This document shows, in pieces, positions 23,285 to 35,195 of a stretch of DNA of 64,000 nucleotides. Location of the stretch: NCBI GenBank assembly GCA_021030915.1, contig JAGEMR010000109.1, forward strand, positions 1 to 64,000, in the 5' to 3' direction. The position numbers and the translations under genes were made by a program. Positions within the stretch are counted from its first letter, which is position 1; each line of letters starts with the position of its first letter. The notes below the pieces were generated by a model that was not told the origin of the DNA, did not search any database, and worked only from the letters and a program-made list of their open reading frames with translations. The DNA is from Astrothelium macrocarpum (lineage: Eukaryota > Ascomycota > Dothideomycetes > Trypetheliales > Trypetheliaceae).

Positions 23285-23890
23285 TGTACTGGAGGTTGTG
23301 GAGAAAAGAAATTTTTTTGGTCTCAGAGAGGTTTACTATGTATTTTGACGTAGTTCAAGGTTGGTGTTTCTGGTGTTGTGAAAGGCAGAGAGTTTGGACT
23401 GTTTGTCGTGTGAGAGTGTTACGGCGCGGCGAGCAATTTTAAGCGGAGCTTGAGCCTCCGCATAAGCATGGGTATTTATCCTGGTGAGCATCTCCCAACA
23501 CGTCAACTCACAACGGCAAGAAAAGTCGAAACCCTATGTGAACTGCTTGACCTTTTGAGTCACACATTTTAGTCAGTTGCTTGCACGGTTCTAAATTTGG
23601 CTAAATAATGGTCCAATAGAACCAAGGAGTTGTCCCGACCGTAACATGCATTTAGCAAATGCAGACACGTCCTGGGTCAATGAGAGCTAAGCAGGAAAAG
23701 AGCGCGAGTAAAACGAGATATGATGGAGTATTGCGAGCTCCGGACGCCACGCTATGAGATCAGTGCTTGGAAAGTCGTTCAACCTTCCTTCCCAATGTCC
23801 ACACCAAACGCTTAATGAGAACTCCTCCCAGCTATAGTCATCCTCAGCAAAGCAAGCCATAAGCTTGGTCTTCATTATCGCAATTCATGA
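23285..23890. other. Intergenic: YAG7-like promoter and Scc4 3' flank
   Basis: No gene seen. It holds the second copy of the shared promoter 14-mer (about 23438-23451, minus orientation). Confidence 0.6.
23438..23451 (-). promoter_or_regulatory. Second copy of the promoter 14-mer
   Basis: Inverted copy of GCTCCGCTTAAAAT, about 155 bases upstream of the YAG7-like ATG. See the copy at 20461-20474. Confidence 0.4.
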
Positions 23891-26466
23891 TCATGATTCG
23901 CCATGTTCAAACTTCTTTCTAACGCCTTCGGGTAGTTGTGCCAGTTTTTCCATCCCCTCCGCAGTAATCTTCTTTCTCTCATCTTCCTTTCCCAAGAGGC
24001 CTAGTGTCTGCTCCAACATCCCGTCTGCGACCGCGATCCAAAGTCCACTTCGCCAGTTGCTTGCCGTATTTCTTGCCGCTTTTGCCGACTTCTCCGCCTG
24101 CTCGCCGGCAATACCAGTAAAGAAAATTTGGGTGAGAAAGCTGAGAACGAGCGCCTTGATCTGAGCATTTTGTGTTGATTGGGCAAAGCCGAGAGAATTT
24201 GAAAGTGAGGATTTCGTGGTCACCATCGAGGGTTTCCCTGACTGTGCCTTATCGTCAGTAGAGGTTACGAGAGCCTGAGCAAGAGTATATGCGGCTCGGA
24301 TGGATTTGCATGGATGATCATCGCAAATTGGTTGGAGTCGGTTGAGTATTTCAGATGCTTCCGGGTAGGACTTGAGGACTGGATTGCGTAAAATGAAGAC
24401 CGTATTGAGCGCAGCAAGGATTGTTAGCTGCTGATGCGGTGCAGTTATCCGATTGGACGAAGGAGGTAAGGCGAGAGCAGATGAGCGAAAAACCTTGAGA
24501 GCAAGGTCAAGATTACCAGCTGACTGATGAAGGGACCCTTGGAGATAGAGTATGAGGTTTTGAGCATGGGGTGGTATCTCATACGGAAATTCTTTAAGCA
24601 TACGTCGAAGGCCATCAAGTTCTTCTTTGGCACTTGTCCACTTTGAAAGATCGCAGAAGCCAAATATGCGATAGATGCGGAGATTTAGCTCTAGATGTGC
24701 TCGAAAACGCTGCAAATCGAAGGCAACCGGTAGAGATGTAGACCGTATCCGTTCGTGAGGTAGGACATCTGGAGTTCAATCAATGCTGCACACCACAGCC
24801 AATGCTTAGGTCTCTTACCTTTGAGAGCTTTAAGCCCCTCCTGCGCAAACTTGTTGGCCTTCCCATCGCCGCTATTACGATGGAACGAGGCAAGGCTGCT
24901 CAGTAAGAACGCTATACTATAGAGTTCATCTCTTGGTAGTGAGCAAAACATCAAGGCATCTCTACCGTCCTGCAATTTCTGGAAAATTCCACCCGTATCT
25001 TGGGTGAGCTGCTTTTCTGAATGCTGTCCGAGCGGCACACCAACAGATCCTTTGGGATTCCACTTCAAGTCCGGCCTTGACTCGTCCATGATGTGGTTCA
25101 TAGCGTTCATCTTGGCAGTAATCTGTTCGGGATCGTTGTGCAGTTGAAGCACGCAAATGAGATCCATGAAGCTAAGCAACGAGGTAATTTGTGGTAGCTG
25201 TTGCGAAGAGGGGTCAAACTGTTCACTCCTTGCAGCAGCAATGGCTTGTTGGGCTTGGTCCACAGAGTCTGGACCAGATATCCTCAAATGAACCATTGCT
25301 TGCATTGTGGCAGATGTCACGAATATTGCTCTATCATGACCACGTGACAATTCACAAATGGCTCGCAAGTTCTGTATCGCTGCAAGAGCTTCCGAGTGGA
25401 AACAAGTTCGCAGAGAAAGGGTTGCTCGAAGGAAGCGAAATGCATAGATCCATGCTGTATGGTGATAAGCCTCCACATCCGGAACGACTTTGTCAAGAAA
25501 CTTCAAAGCCGCTTTTGGCTTCGTCTCAAATAGTGTCCGAGCAAGTAGATGCTGCATGCTGTACTTTAAATCGAAGAGTTTGTGCTTTTCGGACAAATAT
25601 ATACCCTTGCTTAATATCTTTTCCACCTCTTCGAGATTTTCTATTTCTTCGTGAAGCAGAATAGCATAGCGGAGTCGCAGGCTAGCTTCCGATCGGGGAT
25701 GGAGTTTGAAGTTCTTCAGGACTGAGTCCATGCACGCTAATCCGGTAGCCATCAGTTGATAGTACTCTTCGCTTTGTTGCCGTTCCTGCGCATGCGCAGC
25801 CTTGCATGCCATACTGCGTGCAGCGTGAATGTAATCGTCTGCCATAGAAAGGAGGAGCAGCTGGTAATCAAAAGGTGTTTTGTCGTGTGTTTTCTCGGGT
25901 TTTAGCGTCTCTGGTTTTGGCTTCGATACAGGAGCTTTTGGCCTTTCTTGAACTTTTGGGGAGGGTCTGCTCTTTTGTTGCGGGGTCTGAGGACTCTGAT
26001 GAGGCTTTATTGGATAAGGTTGATATTGATATTGGTGTTTAGGAGGCTTTTGGTGAAGGTGCTGGTTTGGTTGCTCTCGATGGCGCTGAGGCTGGGGCTG
26101 ACTTTGATATTGGCCTTGATATTGGCCTTGGTACTGCTCTTCGCGTTGGCTCTGGTGTTGTGCTTGATATGGACCTTGATATTGTTCCTGGCGCTGGACA
26201 TGCGGCGGTGGCTGTCGGGGCGCTGATGGCTGTGGCGGCGCATAATCCCTATGATACTGAGCCGGTTGATGGGTGAAGGGAGATTCGTTCGTGCCATCGA
26301 AAGTCTGATATTGCTGGTACTGCACTTGTCGGGGAGGAATCACCACCATCGGGTGACTTGGCGACGGAGCTGGTTGGGGTGGATAGTAGTACACCGGAGC
26401 TCCATTGGGCTGTTGGTACGGGTACTGGCCCCTTTGCCCGTATGATGGGTATTGCTGGTAACTCAT
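23891..26466 (-). CDS. SCC4: Sister-chromatid cohesion loader subunit Scc4/Mau2
   Basis: This is a partner of Scc2/Mis4 in loading cohesin onto chromosomes. Exons are 26466-24819 and 24768-23891 with a 50-nt intron, giving about 841 residues. The first about 190 residues are disordered and rich in Gln, Pro and Tyr, with QYQGQYQSQ-like repeats. After that comes an all-helical, TPR-like array starting at about MADDYIHAARSMACKAA, matching the Cohesin_load family, with recognisable LLARTLFETKPKAALKFLDK and YAFRFLRATLSL helices. The ATG at 26466 was chosen because the frame upstream has only a GTG. The intron is needed to pass from the end of exon 1 (GLKALK) to the helical C-terminus. The promoter is shared, divergently, with the hydrolase gene. 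Confidence 0.88.
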
Positions 26467-27068
26467 CTTCCCTGCCACGCATGATGAGTCAAGCTAGGCG
26501 GCGTCGTGAGGTCTGGCGTCGGCAAGAACATTAGTCAAACAATGAATCGCATGTTCAAAGGTCGAAGCGGAAGGCATGCGGTTGGTGAGCGTGTGTTTTG
26601 ATTGGCTGGAGTCACCGAGCCCTACGCCCCTGTCAAGCTTAGTCTGTCGGCCAATTTCAAGACCCTTTTCGATGGGATGAGAGGAAACACCATTGAAAGG
26701 AACACATTAAAGAAAGCTTAAAAAATCATTTGATATACTATGCATCGGAAGCGATAGTGCGCCACTGTATTAGGGGTTTCGATCGAAATTTCACTTCCGA
26801 AGTCATTCGGCGTCGGCCTCCCCACCCAGCTCGATATTAAAGGATTGCTAAACACTCCGATAAGCTAGTAAAGAGCAACTTATAGTAGATACAATATGGA
26901 ATGATGAGACGGGAAATGCTTCGAATTCAAATGTGGGTGGTGCGCGGAATTACCTCGGAAGTGACATTTCGATTGACACCCACAGGTCCATACGTGTTAT
27001 TCTCTTTATTATCTAGTGTGCCTATCTGCAATACTAAAGACGAGCGATATTCGTTGTGAACCCTGAGT
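26467..27068. other. Divergent promoter of Scc4 and the alpha/beta hydrolase
   Basis: About 600 bases without coding features between two divergent start codons. Confidence 0.6.
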
Positions 27069-28589
27069 ATGGATTTCAGCTGGATAATTGGAAGAGCGAA
27101 CGTTTCCTTCCATCATGCGCAAATCACCAAAAAACTCAAAACGCTATCAGGAGTAGATGTATCACTATCTGATCTCTGTGAATCGGCAACACCACCATGC
27201 TACTTGAATCCATTTCTTTTCAATGGTCATCTTCAAACTTTCTGGACGGCAGTGAAGAGCCAAGACATCCCCATTCACTACAAACGTAGAATATTTGAAG
27301 CAGAAGATCCCAGATACAAGGGCACCTACAGCGTTGACTTCGTTTCTCACATTCCAAGCACCGAGTCTGATAGCACTCTCCCACCTCGAACAACGTATTT
27401 CACCGATGAGGAATTCGACCAAATAGGCTCAGATGATGACAAGCCAATGTTGATCACATTGCATGGGCTCTCTGGTGGATCATATGAAATCTACCTTCGG
27501 CATGTCCTTGCCCCGTTGGTTGGTACCGGGAAAGATGGCAGCTGGGAGGCGCTTGTGATCAACAGTCGTGGTTGCGCCATGTCTGAGATTACGAGCAGTG
27601 TGCTTTATAGCGCGCGTTCAACTTGGGATATTCGACAGACCGTGGAGTGGCTTAAACAAAAATTTCCGAACAGAAAGTTATTTGCGATTGGATATAGTTT
27701 AGGCGGAAATATCTTAACAAATGTACGTGAAAGAAATGCGAAATCTCCGAAACCGATTTGTTGATGAGATATCATATTCCAGTACCTGGGTGAAGAAGGT
27801 AGCCAATGTTTGCTCGAGGCCGCGGTCGTCGTATCAAATCCATGGACACTTGAGGTAGGTTCGCTTGCGCTTCAACGGTCATGGCTCGGGCTACGCGTGT
27901 ACTCAAGTTTCATGGGAAAAAACATGCGAAATCTAGCGTATCAGTATGTTTCACTAATGTCGTCGCTGTTGGGCTACACATGCTAAGCAAAATTTGAAGA
28001 CACAAGGATCAGCTATCGAAAAACCCGAGGATCGATTTCGACCGTCTCGCAAAGATCAGATACCTACATGAATTTGATAGGTAGGAGATGAATGAGGGAT
28101 ATTTTTATCGAAGTTGATCTTTTGCTTTCAGGGAAGTTCAAGGTCCAACTTGGGGGTATCCTACTGAAGGAGCCTACTACCGCGATGCCAGCTCTACAGA
28201 TTCCGTGCTGTCTGTAAAGATTCCTCTCTTCGCAATTCATGCCAAGGATGATCCAGTAAGTGAGCCAGAACTTATGCGTGGAAACGTGAGTTAAGATCTA
28301 TGTCTAGATTGCCGTAGACGAGGCTTGTCCGTACAGAGAAATCAAAGCAAATCCAAACGTGATTCTCTGCACAACAAGCATGGGCGGTCATCTGAGCTGG
28401 TTCCAGAGCAATGGCCAGCGTTGGTTTACACAGCCGATAGTGAACTTTTTCAATAAAATAGCATGGGACATTGACTTGGGGGAATCTAGAAAGATGGAAG
28501 CACACGGATGGGTCGAGTCCCTAGAAACAGAACCCTCGCCTCCTCTCACATTTGCGCCAATGAGGCGGAAACTGCATGTTCTGGAGTAG
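27069..28589 (+). CDS. EHT1/EEB1-like alpha/beta hydrolase (ethyl-ester synthase/esterase type)
   Basis: Five exons: 27069-27722, 27783-27943, 28000-28080, 28132-28255 and 28308-28589, giving 433 residues, close to the yeast Eht1/Eeb1/Ymr210w group. The family includes medium-chain fatty-acid ethyl-ester synthases/esterases and monoacylglycerol lipases. The N-terminal hallmark NPFLFNGHLQTFW and the LHGLSGGSYE oxyanion region are present. The catalytic triad can be assigned: Ser210 in GYSLGG, Asp338 or 339 in HAKDDP and His368 in MGGHLSW. All introns are 51-60 nt with GTACGT, GTATGT, GTAGGA and GTAAGT donors. The substrate cannot be told from sequence. It ends 48 bases from the convergent LOC1 gene. 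Confidence 0.92.
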
Positions 28590-28637
28590 ATAAGAGAGAA
28601 TTCGGTTTGAATAAATCAAATGGGTATAGAGCGCACA

Positions 28638-29253
28638 TTAACCAAATGAAACTCGTTTCTTGTTGCTTCTCAAGCGCCTCGAATTTCCCTCAGTCTCGTC
28701 AAGCACATTCTCTGAATCGGGTTTCTTCTTCCGTTGTTTTCTGATCGAATCCTTGGTTTCCTCTAATTTAGACCGCTTCTCCTCTTGCCGTGCTTCTGCC
28801 TGCCTGCGCCTTGCCTCACGAATCTCTTCCATTTGACGCGCCTTGATCAGTTTCGACTCGATCTGCCCCTCCTTTTCGGCATTGACCATAGCAAGAATCG
28901 TCATCATGCTTTCCTGTACGCAAGAGGGTCAGGATGCTTTTATCACAAGTGAGCAGGCCCAACAGATTCCATACTTGATCGTCTACGAAAATCTTTCCTT
29001 TTTTCCTGCCTTTTGGTTTCTGAACGCCGGCTGGAGTAATCATGTTGAGTTTCGGAATGCCCAGCTCTTCGTCTGTATACGATGGTTTCTTTTTCTTAGC
29101 AAAGATTTGGTTGAACTTCGTTTTCTGCCGGTTCGCAGCTTTGGAAATGGAGCTCTTGTGCTGATTCTTGGAGGATGAACTGCTAAGGGCTGGTTTCTGA
29201 CTACGCTTGTTGTTTCCTTTGCTGGAACCGGTTTTCACTTTGGTAGGTGCCAT
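28638..29253 (-). CDS. LOC1: 60S ribosomal subunit assembly/export protein Loc1
   Basis: A small nucleolar, very basic RNA-binding protein needed for 60S maturation and, in yeast, ASH1 mRNA localisation. Exons are 29253-28975 and 28913-28638, 184 residues. The N-terminal half is Lys/Ser-rich (KSSISKAANRQKTKF), followed by the core KGRKKGKIFVDDQ, and after the 61-nt intron by ESMMTILAMVNAEKEGQIES and a long charged helix EEIREARRRQAEARQEE. This core is diagnostic of Loc1. ATG 29253 (MAPTK) is the only in-frame methionine before the conserved part. It is convergent with the hydrolase and divergent from VPS68. Confidence 0.93.
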
Positions 29254-29630
29254 CTTGAGAATACTTGGTGATTGATTAGGTGTTTGTATGGAGGTGGGAG
29301 ATTCCAGTGGAATGCGTCGCAGCCGGATAGTTATGTGGAGATCGAATAGTGTGTGAAGCGTTGAAAGGGGAGTATGCGAGGGGAAAAGAATGCATCGCGG
29401 ATCCAACAGTACTTAAAACCATTTAACATCTCACAGGCAGTTCATGAATAGAAATTCAAGGTTTCGGTGTGGTGGACCGAGGTTTGCCCGCAAAACGTCC
29501 GAGCGTCAAGCTGGCAAGCTCCAGCCTCATCATCAAGACGAATACCACACATTGCAAGCCCAAGCCACGCCACCTCACACTCATCGCCGAAACATTCCTG
29601 AGAACATAGCAACGGACCTAGTATACCACC
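29254..29630. other. Divergent promoter of LOC1 and VPS68
   Basis: A 377-base spacer between two start codons; no coding features seen. Confidence 0.6.
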
Positions 29631-30316
29631 ATGTCAAGCCATAGACTCTTTCGCTTTCCCAAACCGTCATGGATGAACAACGCCAATACCCGGACAGCAG
29701 GTGTTTACGCCGCAGGCGCTCTTGTAGGCCGGCCTCCTCTCTGAATAGCAGGTAGTTCAAATAGCTGACACTTTCGGTAGTTCTCTCTTGGCTTCTTCTT
29801 CTTCATCGACGCCGCAACTTTCTCCAAAAGCGCCCGCAACGGCTCCGATGTTCACATCAAGTTCGTCGACTGGATTCCCGGCATCTGCTCGGCGCTGGGC
29901 ATGTTGGTCATCAACTCGATTGAGAAGGGCAGGCTCAACGCCGATGAATGGAGTCATAGCGGAAACGGCGTTGCTTGGAAGGCGAGACTGGTCCTATTCT
30001 TGGGGTTCGCACTGATGGCGGGAGGTCTTGCCGGGAGCGTGGTATGTCCTTGTTGGAAACGAACATGGAAACTCGTTATGAGACTTGCTAACGCGAGGTT
30101 CATAGACTGTCATGGTACTCAAATACGTTGTGCCAGAATACCCCTTCCCTACCCTCTGGTTCGGCGTTGCCAACGTAGTTGCAAATGCTTTGATAATGTT
30201 GAGGTATGTTATCATTGGGAAACCGTAAATAGTGGCCAGCTAACACCTTCAGTTCTGTCGTACTATGGATAGCGCAGAATATGGAGGATGATTACACGTA
30301 CAATCTTGCGTTGTAA
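29631..30316 (+). CDS. VPS68: Vacuolar protein sorting protein 68 (TMEM50/UPF0220 family)
   Basis: A four-pass membrane protein of the endosome/vacuole that acts with the ESCRT system. Exons are 29631-29723, 29781-30041, 30106-30203 and 30253-30316, 171 residues. Membrane segments are visible at the exon 1/2 join (GVYAAGALFSLGFFFFIDA), at WIPGICSALGMLVI, at LVLFLGFALMAGGLAGSV and at VVANALIMLSSVVLWIA. The signature DAATFSKSARN and the VDWIPGICS segment are typical of Vps68. The C-terminus is DDYTYNLAL, with TAA at 30314-30316. No single exon is long enough to stand out, so this gene is easily missed by a simple frame scan. Confidence 0.93.
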
Positions 30317-30474
30317 ATGCATTTGGCTATTACGGTTGTGTACAATAGTAGTGAAGAGCGTCTCACTGGAATTTCTAGCACTCATCGGAGTTCTGTTGCT
30401 TGGTTGGTGCTCAGCGAATTTTGGGCTGGCGAAATTTTGGGCCGTTGATAGTAGAGTTTCAAGGGGTATCTCAA

Positions 30475-33012
30475 TCAGACTGCTTTGGAAAACAAATTCT
30501 TCATCGTGCTAAACATCAACTCCTTTATTCCTCCAAGCGAGTGCTCCTCTAAGAACTCCAAGACACGCACCCTATAGTCCTTCCATGATATTTGGACACC
30601 ACCATCCTTATCCAACTTCGTCAACGAACGTTGCGTCGCCGGTCCTGCATGCCTTACCCTCAAGTCTTCACCTCGAGTCTCGGCAAGATCCTCTTCCTCC
30701 CTCAATGCGATGATCGATAAGGAACTGAGGGCAGAGTGGTGAGAAAGCCCAAAGATGTACGATATGTTGTACTCGGGATCAACCATCTCCAAGTATTTCT
30801 GAAGACATTGTGATCGAGAATCTGTTGCGAGACAACCCATGGCAATGCTGTCATCTCGACGAAAGGCGCGAGCACGCCATAGTAGGTTGCACACATCCAT
30901 CAAGTATCCGTTAAACTGATTGATGATTTGTTGAGGGGGGGAGTTGAATGATATCCTTCTCTTCTCTAATGTATCCTTGTAGGTAGCAAGAATAGAGCAA
31001 AGCCTTGAGAGGTTGCTTGGAGATATATCAAACAGCAACAAATAAAATGTCTGGGGTGCTGGCAGTATAGTTGGTGCATGTTGAAAGGCGGAAAGACCTT
31101 GGGCATTTAAATTTCGGAGGGATGTAACAATAATCTCAAGGAATTCAATCATCTTAGCTATAATTGATTCTGAGACAGGAGGCGTTGTCAAAATCATCAA
31201 TGAAACATCCATTACATGAACTGCTAACTTTAAAAAACATTTCACGTAAGTGTCAATTTGATGGCCAGTCTCATTATTTGGAACAGAAGCCAGAAGTAAG
31301 AGGCGGCGTGCAAGATCCGTGTGGAATTGCAAGATACACGAGAACGGGTCAGGGTTGCCAGCCACGAGTTGCATTTCTAGTGGCTTGACAATGGTATTCA
31401 AAAGATCTGAGGCCCTATTAATAAAATTCTTTCAATGGAGAAGGGAAAGTAGTCATGCCTTCAGCATCGCGCTGCTGCAGGAGCACTAAACAGTTCAATA
31501 GTGGTTTGCAAGTTGTATAGCCATCCCACTCGGCCAGTATCTGTTTGACAAGTCCTTCAGTGCCCGACGGCAGGTTCTATATAAAGTCAGTGAGTTGGGA
31601 AAGTTTTTGGAGCTTGCGGTCTGACCTGGGTCATGCTCGCAAAGCCCAAAACCCCATTCAGCACATCTTCTTGCTTTTGTAAGCGGCTCGCCTCTGCTTG
31701 CGATTCTTGACCCTCGAGTACATAATTTGAAAGCCAATTTCGAATGCGTTGGGAGGATAATTCAGACGGTCTGAGTGACAAGTATTTCTGGAGCAAAGGA
31801 TCGTGTAGAGAAGCTATTAGTTGACTTGGTAACTGAATTTTGTCAATATTTTCGATGAAATCGTCAACGCTCGAAATCTCTTCCAATGTCACAGACGACT
31901 AAATTTAGAATTAGCGGTACAAAGATCATGGGAATATTCGTCTTCACCTCTTGCGCGTGCAGCGTATGCACTTGCGGAACCACTCCTACCCTACTCCTCT
32001 TGGCTCCATGCTTTACAATTTTGAAGGTGTTTTGAACAGTAGCAGCGCCATCCTGGAGGCGCGAATTAGCTTGCTGGATATGGTGGAGTCGATCTCGCCA
32101 TTCCGGATTTGGATGCTTGGGAAATCAGCGAATGCGTCCACGTTCTGCAACACTTTGACTTACGACGAAGGCTTTGGACCGGCCACCGACGGCATTACTG
32201 AGGATGATGTCGGGATAAAAATTTTTGAATACGGCAGTCAGCCCTAATAACGCAGGTTCGCCTCCGGCACTATTGGCAAGCTCAAGTCTGTGCGCATACG
32301 ATTAGATAGGCACCTATGTGCACCCAGAGCGACTACTCACAATTGCTGCATCCGAAATGGCTTGACATGCTTTCTCTTTGTAGCAAGTGCAAGTAGGTGA
32401 CACAGATGAGGTCTAGCTTGTCAGAAAACTTTTTTCCACTTATTGCCTAGCCATCGCGCTCACCGCAGACTGATCATGTCCAGCAGACCAAAAAGGACGC
32501 CATATAGTTTGGAGATTATAGTCACGTCTTCCAGATATTCGTAGATATTGATCAACCATTGAACAAGCAGTGCCTGCGTGGCTAAGGTTGGTTTATTCTT
32601 AGCTTGGCCAAGACGGCCAATAACGACAGTGACGTGCTCATCCTGCACTTTCTGAGCGGGATACAGGCTCTTGATCAGATTCGTGATGCTTGCTTGATCC
32701 AATTCTGTTTTCCTCGTGACCAAGTCCAGTAGAAGATTTAATTCGGTAGCATTCAACCCATTATTGAAGGCGTGATCACAGACGGTGTCAACATGGGTAG
32801 AGGCTTTTGTGGCTCTCTGTCTTGCAGGAGTTGTTGACGCTGCAAAGCGACTTCAGTATCTTGGTGGCCTTATCACGCGCTCAATTACACACCATTCTGT
32901 AAGGCTCGCAACGCATCTCCTATCTCATCAGTGGAGCCTTGCCCAAGTCAGATATTGCTGATAATTGCCAGACTCTGCACCAATGCTCACCGACTTGGAC
33001 GAACGAAGGCAT
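30475..33012 (-). CDS. mis6: Inner kinetochore protein CENP-I / Mis6 / Ctf3
   Basis: A constitutive centromere-associated (CCAN) subunit needed for CENP-A chromatin. Nine exons: 33012-32991 (22 nt), 32937-32893, 32839-32464, 32412-32341, 32287-32164, 32115-31948, 31898-31626, 31576-31459 and 31406-30475, about 709 residues. The N-terminus reads EIGDALRALQNASTTPARQR, then GLNATELNLLLDLVTRK, HPNPEWRDRL, a middle with LRPSELSSQRIRNWLSNYV and a C-terminal NGYLMDVCNLLWRARAF, all typical of Mis6. Introns are 48-53 nt. The eighth junction (31458-31407) has no usable GT donor; a GC-AG intron (GCATGA donor) is the only simple way to keep frame. The junction is provisional. Confidence 0.88.
31407..31458 (-). 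other. Candidate GC-AG intron in the CENP-I gene
   Basis: A 52-nt interval from GC at 31458-31457 to AG at 31408-31407 in the gene's sense. Removing it joins GAA G to AT CTT and continues the Mis6 frame. GT donors nearby do not give a frame-keeping join. Confidence 0.55.
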
Positions 33013-34541
33013 CGTACGGAGTCAATATTGCTACCGTTTCTGTACACATGGATACGCGTGCGGATTAGTTCCTGTCGGGAAGGGGTCAACAACACGGCCG
33101 CCTCTGACTAGCGTGTGAATGTTTGTCAGGCTGCTGTCGAAGGACCCTAGGGATCATCGCCAAGACACCTCAATCTGTTACCGTCGTCGGTCGCGATCTT
33201 GGATTGCCATATGCATCCGCACCCTGCTGGCTGGCGTTGTCTGGGCCAAAGGGCCAATCGCCTACTCTCCTGCACGATACAGCGGAGTCACCGTGCATGA
33301 AACTCACTCGCCTACCAATCGAAGCTACTAGTTCACTAACGAGCCTTTTCGTTACACAAAGATGAAGAATTCACCTCTGCAAGCCGCTTTCTCGTCGTCT
33401 ATCGACCGCTTTGGTCCGTCATGACTCGACCCCACAATCGAGCACACGAGCGCATCATGGTCTTTCTGGTTGAGTATTGGTTGCACAATGCGTCGGGCTC
33501 GAGCCATGACCTTATGCGTGGCCATGGACTTGCTTCCTTGCCATTCGGACCTTTCTCGCCTTTTTCTCAAAATCGAGATTATCTGCGGCACCATAAAGGC
33601 GTGACCAGTCCTTGCCATTTTAAGGCATCCGGGCTATACCATCAGCTGCTCACGGCTCGCAATGCTCTAAGCGGGCGACTTTGTTGCCGCACGCAGAGAT
33701 CTTCCGTCTTTATGCCTTCGAACAGGGCATCAAGACGGAATGCCACGAATTATCATGCACAAAAGTACGTTTTGGGCATTTTGTGAAACACCAATTCGAG
33801 GCTGGTCCACTTGAAGCCTTGCAATAGAGTCTAATCTTGCCGTCCGTCCCCACGTTTGCACCTCAACCCCCACACTCGACGTCGAGCTTAAAGGGTATGT
33901 ACACCGTATTCGCATGGACTTCCTGACCTTTCGCTGCCCGCGTCTACGTGCTGAGCTGTACCTCAATATGTCTTGTACGACAGTCTCTTTTCGCTTTTTC
34001 GCTTTTCGAGCCAATGATTCACCGCTATTCTTTACAACACCTGCAGTATTAGCTGCGGCATTTCTCGATAACCGAAAGAAGCCGTAGTGGATTTCCTACG
34101 TAAGCTGCAGTATTTGACCAATATTCAAAACGGAACAATAGCCGTCCCCAATGAGGTCTGGGCATCAACCTGATTCAAGGCGGTCAATCCCTACATTCAA
34201 AAATTTCGGTATTTGCTTCTTTTCGGATGGGGATCTCTCCATGTTGAATTAGATACGACGTCGATCACAAATACTTCAATACTACTAGGGGATACAACCT
34301 CTTTACAATCCCCTGCCTACACTGTGCTACATCGCAAGAGCTTTAGAAAGACAACCTACAACTCTAAAACTTGTGTTTCCAAACTTTGTTTTCAAGATTT
34401 GATTTGGAATGACAAAGCGAGGCCCAATAACTGCTTGATTGATCATCCAAGTTCGCAGTTCTATTCTCGCTTTACCTTTGCGTCGGATTCAGTCTGCTAC
34501 CGACGCTGAACTTTTCGATACTGGAAGTCATTCCTGAAGTC
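33013..34541. other. Gap between CENP-I and the uncharacterised gene
   Basis: About 1.5 kb. The frames at 33119-33331 and 33421-33786 have no recognisable domains and look non-coding. The interval holds the CENP-I promoter. Confidence 0.5.
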
Positions 34542-35195
34542 ATGGGAGATGTGCGAACCTCGGTACAGCCCAGCAATAACCAACTATCTTCACTTATGGA
34601 TCATCTAAGTTTAGTGCCTACTAAGGTGTCTTTCGTCCGCTCATCCTCGTCTTCGCTGAGAAAAATCGCAACCCTCGACGAGAATGAGCCAATCGTATTA
34701 TTCACTCCATTCATTCCTTTACCCACGGTTGCCAGCCAGCCAAGATCAGAGGAGATAGCATCGACTCGAGATGCAATGGACCCGTTTGAGATTTTTGGAC
34801 GCAACCTTGCAAAACACCACAAATCTGTCCAACATGTGCCCTTTCGCCCAAGCGTCGGAATGACTGCAACCCACGAAACATTTTCCCGGAACGCTGGGGC
34901 AATCATCATTGTCATATGGGGATCAGCAACTGTAGCTTCACCCAGTGGAGCAAGCCCATCGTTCCTTACAGCCACGGTGACGCAGCGAGCTTTTGCTGAT
35001 GCGGTTCGTGGCCTGGCTTCTGGAAGTGCAAAATCGGCACCTATAGTATTATTCATTACTGGAACTGCCCAACCTACGATTACTGAAAAAGATTTGGGGA
35101 ATCAATTTCGAAACTATGACAATATTCTTCACAGTCAAGCATACAATCAACTCACTTCGCGACAGGTTGTCGACATTCTTTTCCAGAGATACTGA
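34542..35195 (+). CDS. Uncharacterised single-exon fungal protein
   Basis: An intronless frame of 217 residues with a good ATG. The first about 75 residues look disordered (Ser-rich). From about residue 80 (DPFEIFGRNLAKHH) it looks folded: a VPFRPSVGMTATHE segment, a hydrophobic beta strand AGAIIIVIWG, a helix with QRAFADAVRGLA and another strand APIVLFITG. The alternation of beta and helix resembles a small Rossmann-like domain. It reminds me of lineage-restricted fungal hypothetical proteins, but I cannot name a family or function. The frame has no stop or obvious internal intron. A second open frame overlapping the 3' end (to about 35304) could be an alternative last exon. Confidence 0.6.
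   Translation: MGDVRTSVQPSNNQLSSLMDHLSLVPTKVSFVRSSSSSLRKIATLDENEPIVLFTPFIPLPTVASQPRSEEIASTRDAMDPFEIFGRNLAKHHKSVQHVPFRPSVGMTATHETFSRNAGAIIIVIWGSATVASPSGASPSFLTATVTQRAFADAVRGLASGSAKSAPIVLFITGTAQPTITEKDLGNQFRNYDNILHSQAYNQLTSRQVVDILFQRY

Noticed and set aside
33421..33786. Plus-strand frame of 121 codons
   Set aside because: No domain or plausible start context; it sits in the promoter side of CENP-I.
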